In this document: positions 5,257 through 5,394 of the stretch, one piece after another
How the letters are laid out: every line of letters starts with the position of its first letter
How positions within the stretch are numbered: position 1 is the first letter of the stretch
Source: Candidatus Falkowiibacteriota bacterium
Lineage (GTDB): Bacteria > Patescibacteriota > Patescibacteriia > JACRDY01
Direction: 5' to 3'
Length of the DNA: 5,394 nt
Assembly (NCBI GenBank): GCA_016218485.1
Contig: JACRDY010000051.1
Span: forward strand, 1-5,394
The notes under the pieces: model-generated
Database searches by the model: none
Told to the model about the DNA's origin: nothing
What the model saw: only the letters and a program-made list of their open reading frames with translations
Translations under genes and position numbers: made by a program

Positions 5257-5394
5257 CTAAATTCCACCCCCAAGTGCAACTTCCGGGGTTTTGTTTTTTA
5301 TGAATAAATTATGCTCTACCATCGCCTCGTAAGGTGTTTGGTAGTTTAAAGATTTTCGTGGTTTGTTATTCAGAACAGTAACCATCTTTTTAAC
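5257..5394 (-). CDS. IS30-family transposase, C-terminal 45 residues (5' part outside window)
   Basis: The frame is open from the window edge to TAG at 5259-5257. The peptide contains LNNKPRKSLNYQTPYEA (fragment residues 8-24) and ends EVALGGGI. The N-N-x-P-R-K-x-L-x-x-x-T-P-x-E string is the hallmark of IS30 transposase C-termini just after the last catalytic Glu of the DDE domain, and a final VAL-type ending is also usual. The catalytic triad itself lies outside the window, so integrity cannot be judged. Other DDE families with a P-R-K/TP end (some IS3-type) are less likely. Confidence 0.88.
   Translation of the reverse strand, partial: VKKMVTVLNNKPRKSLNYQTPYEAMVEHNLFIKNKTPEVALGGGI
5268..5299 (+). 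terminator. Terminator-like hairpin facing into the insertion sequence
   Basis: Plus-strand RNA can pair CCCC (5268-5271) with GGGG (5285-5288), and AAGU (5272-5275) with ACUU (5279-5282), around a GCA loop with a CC bulge. UUUUGUUUUUU (5289-5299) follows. It would stop transcription entering the element antisense to the transposase, a kind of protection known for some insertion sequences. The stem is short and bulged, and the sequence also codes for the transposase C-terminus, so it may be incidental. Confidence 0.4.

Larger units (their letters stand above)
5252..5394 (-). mobile_element. 3' end of an IS30-type insertion sequence (runs off right edge)
   Basis: The window ends inside an insertion sequence recognised from its transposase C-terminus. 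The terminal inverted repeat probably overlaps the end of the frame, within the stretch containing CCTAAATTCCACCCCCAAGT (5256-5275), because IS30 relatives often end just past the transposase stop. The boundary is a guess, because the other end is not in the window. The element stops just short of the gatCA promoter and may have placed itself upstream of an older promoter. Confidence 0.5.

Overview
The window reads as ordinary double-stranded bacterial DNA using the standard code: UGA ends two of the genes. It most likely comes from a Candidate Phyla Radiation (Patescibacteria, Parcubacteria-like) genome. That placement is inferred from the short compact genes with 4-nt ATGA overlaps, mostly weak or absent Shine-Dalgarno sites, a GatC ending in FIRVKAVFD, a small membrane-anchored HEPN-like protein, a signal-peptide/TSP3/PKD surface protein, and an IS30-type transposase end. 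No taxonomic marker is present to prove it. Every gene identified lies on the minus strand, so the window is best read from right to left.

Right edge (about 5394-5257): the last 45 codons of an IS30-family transposase, its 5' part outside the window, with a terminator-like hairpin near its 3' end. About 40 bp further on is a strong extended -10 promoter (5217-5188), followed by a compact five-gene unit: gatC (5161-4856), gatA (4854-3394), a TM-anchored HEPN-like protein (3397-2957), a secreted/anchored CARDB-TSP3-PKD surface protein (2873-1671) and an unlisted 38-residue single-pass membrane peptide (1674-1558). A UUCG-loop intrinsic terminator (1538-1502) closes it. gatC/gatA are 1 nt apart, gatA and the HEPN gene overlap by 4 nt, and the PKD gene and the 38-residue gene overlap by 4 nt. 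The only real gap (2874-2956) holds a long A/T-rich hairpin repeat. GatC and GatA form part of the GatCAB amidotransferase that makes Gln-tRNA(Gln) and/or Asn-tRNA(Asn). gatB is not next to them here, so it must be elsewhere. The three downstream genes look like envelope genes sharing the transcript.

Intergenic stretch 1228-1557: no gene is visible except the leader of the tRNA. It holds the terminator, a C/T-rich repeat-like tract, a perfect 28-bp palindrome inside a larger imperfect inverted repeat, and a near-consensus tRNA promoter.

Left part: tRNA-Ser(GGA) with encoded CCA (1227-1140), then the first 348 codons of a P1B-like heavy-metal P-type ATPase (1046 to beyond the left edge). This ATPase has no N-terminal metal-binding domain and carries an atypical SPA motif where CPC or SPC is expected.

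No complete novel system is evident. The most noteworthy points are the missed 38-residue coupled membrane peptide, the HEPN-like membrane protein coupled to gatA, and the atypical SPA ATPase.
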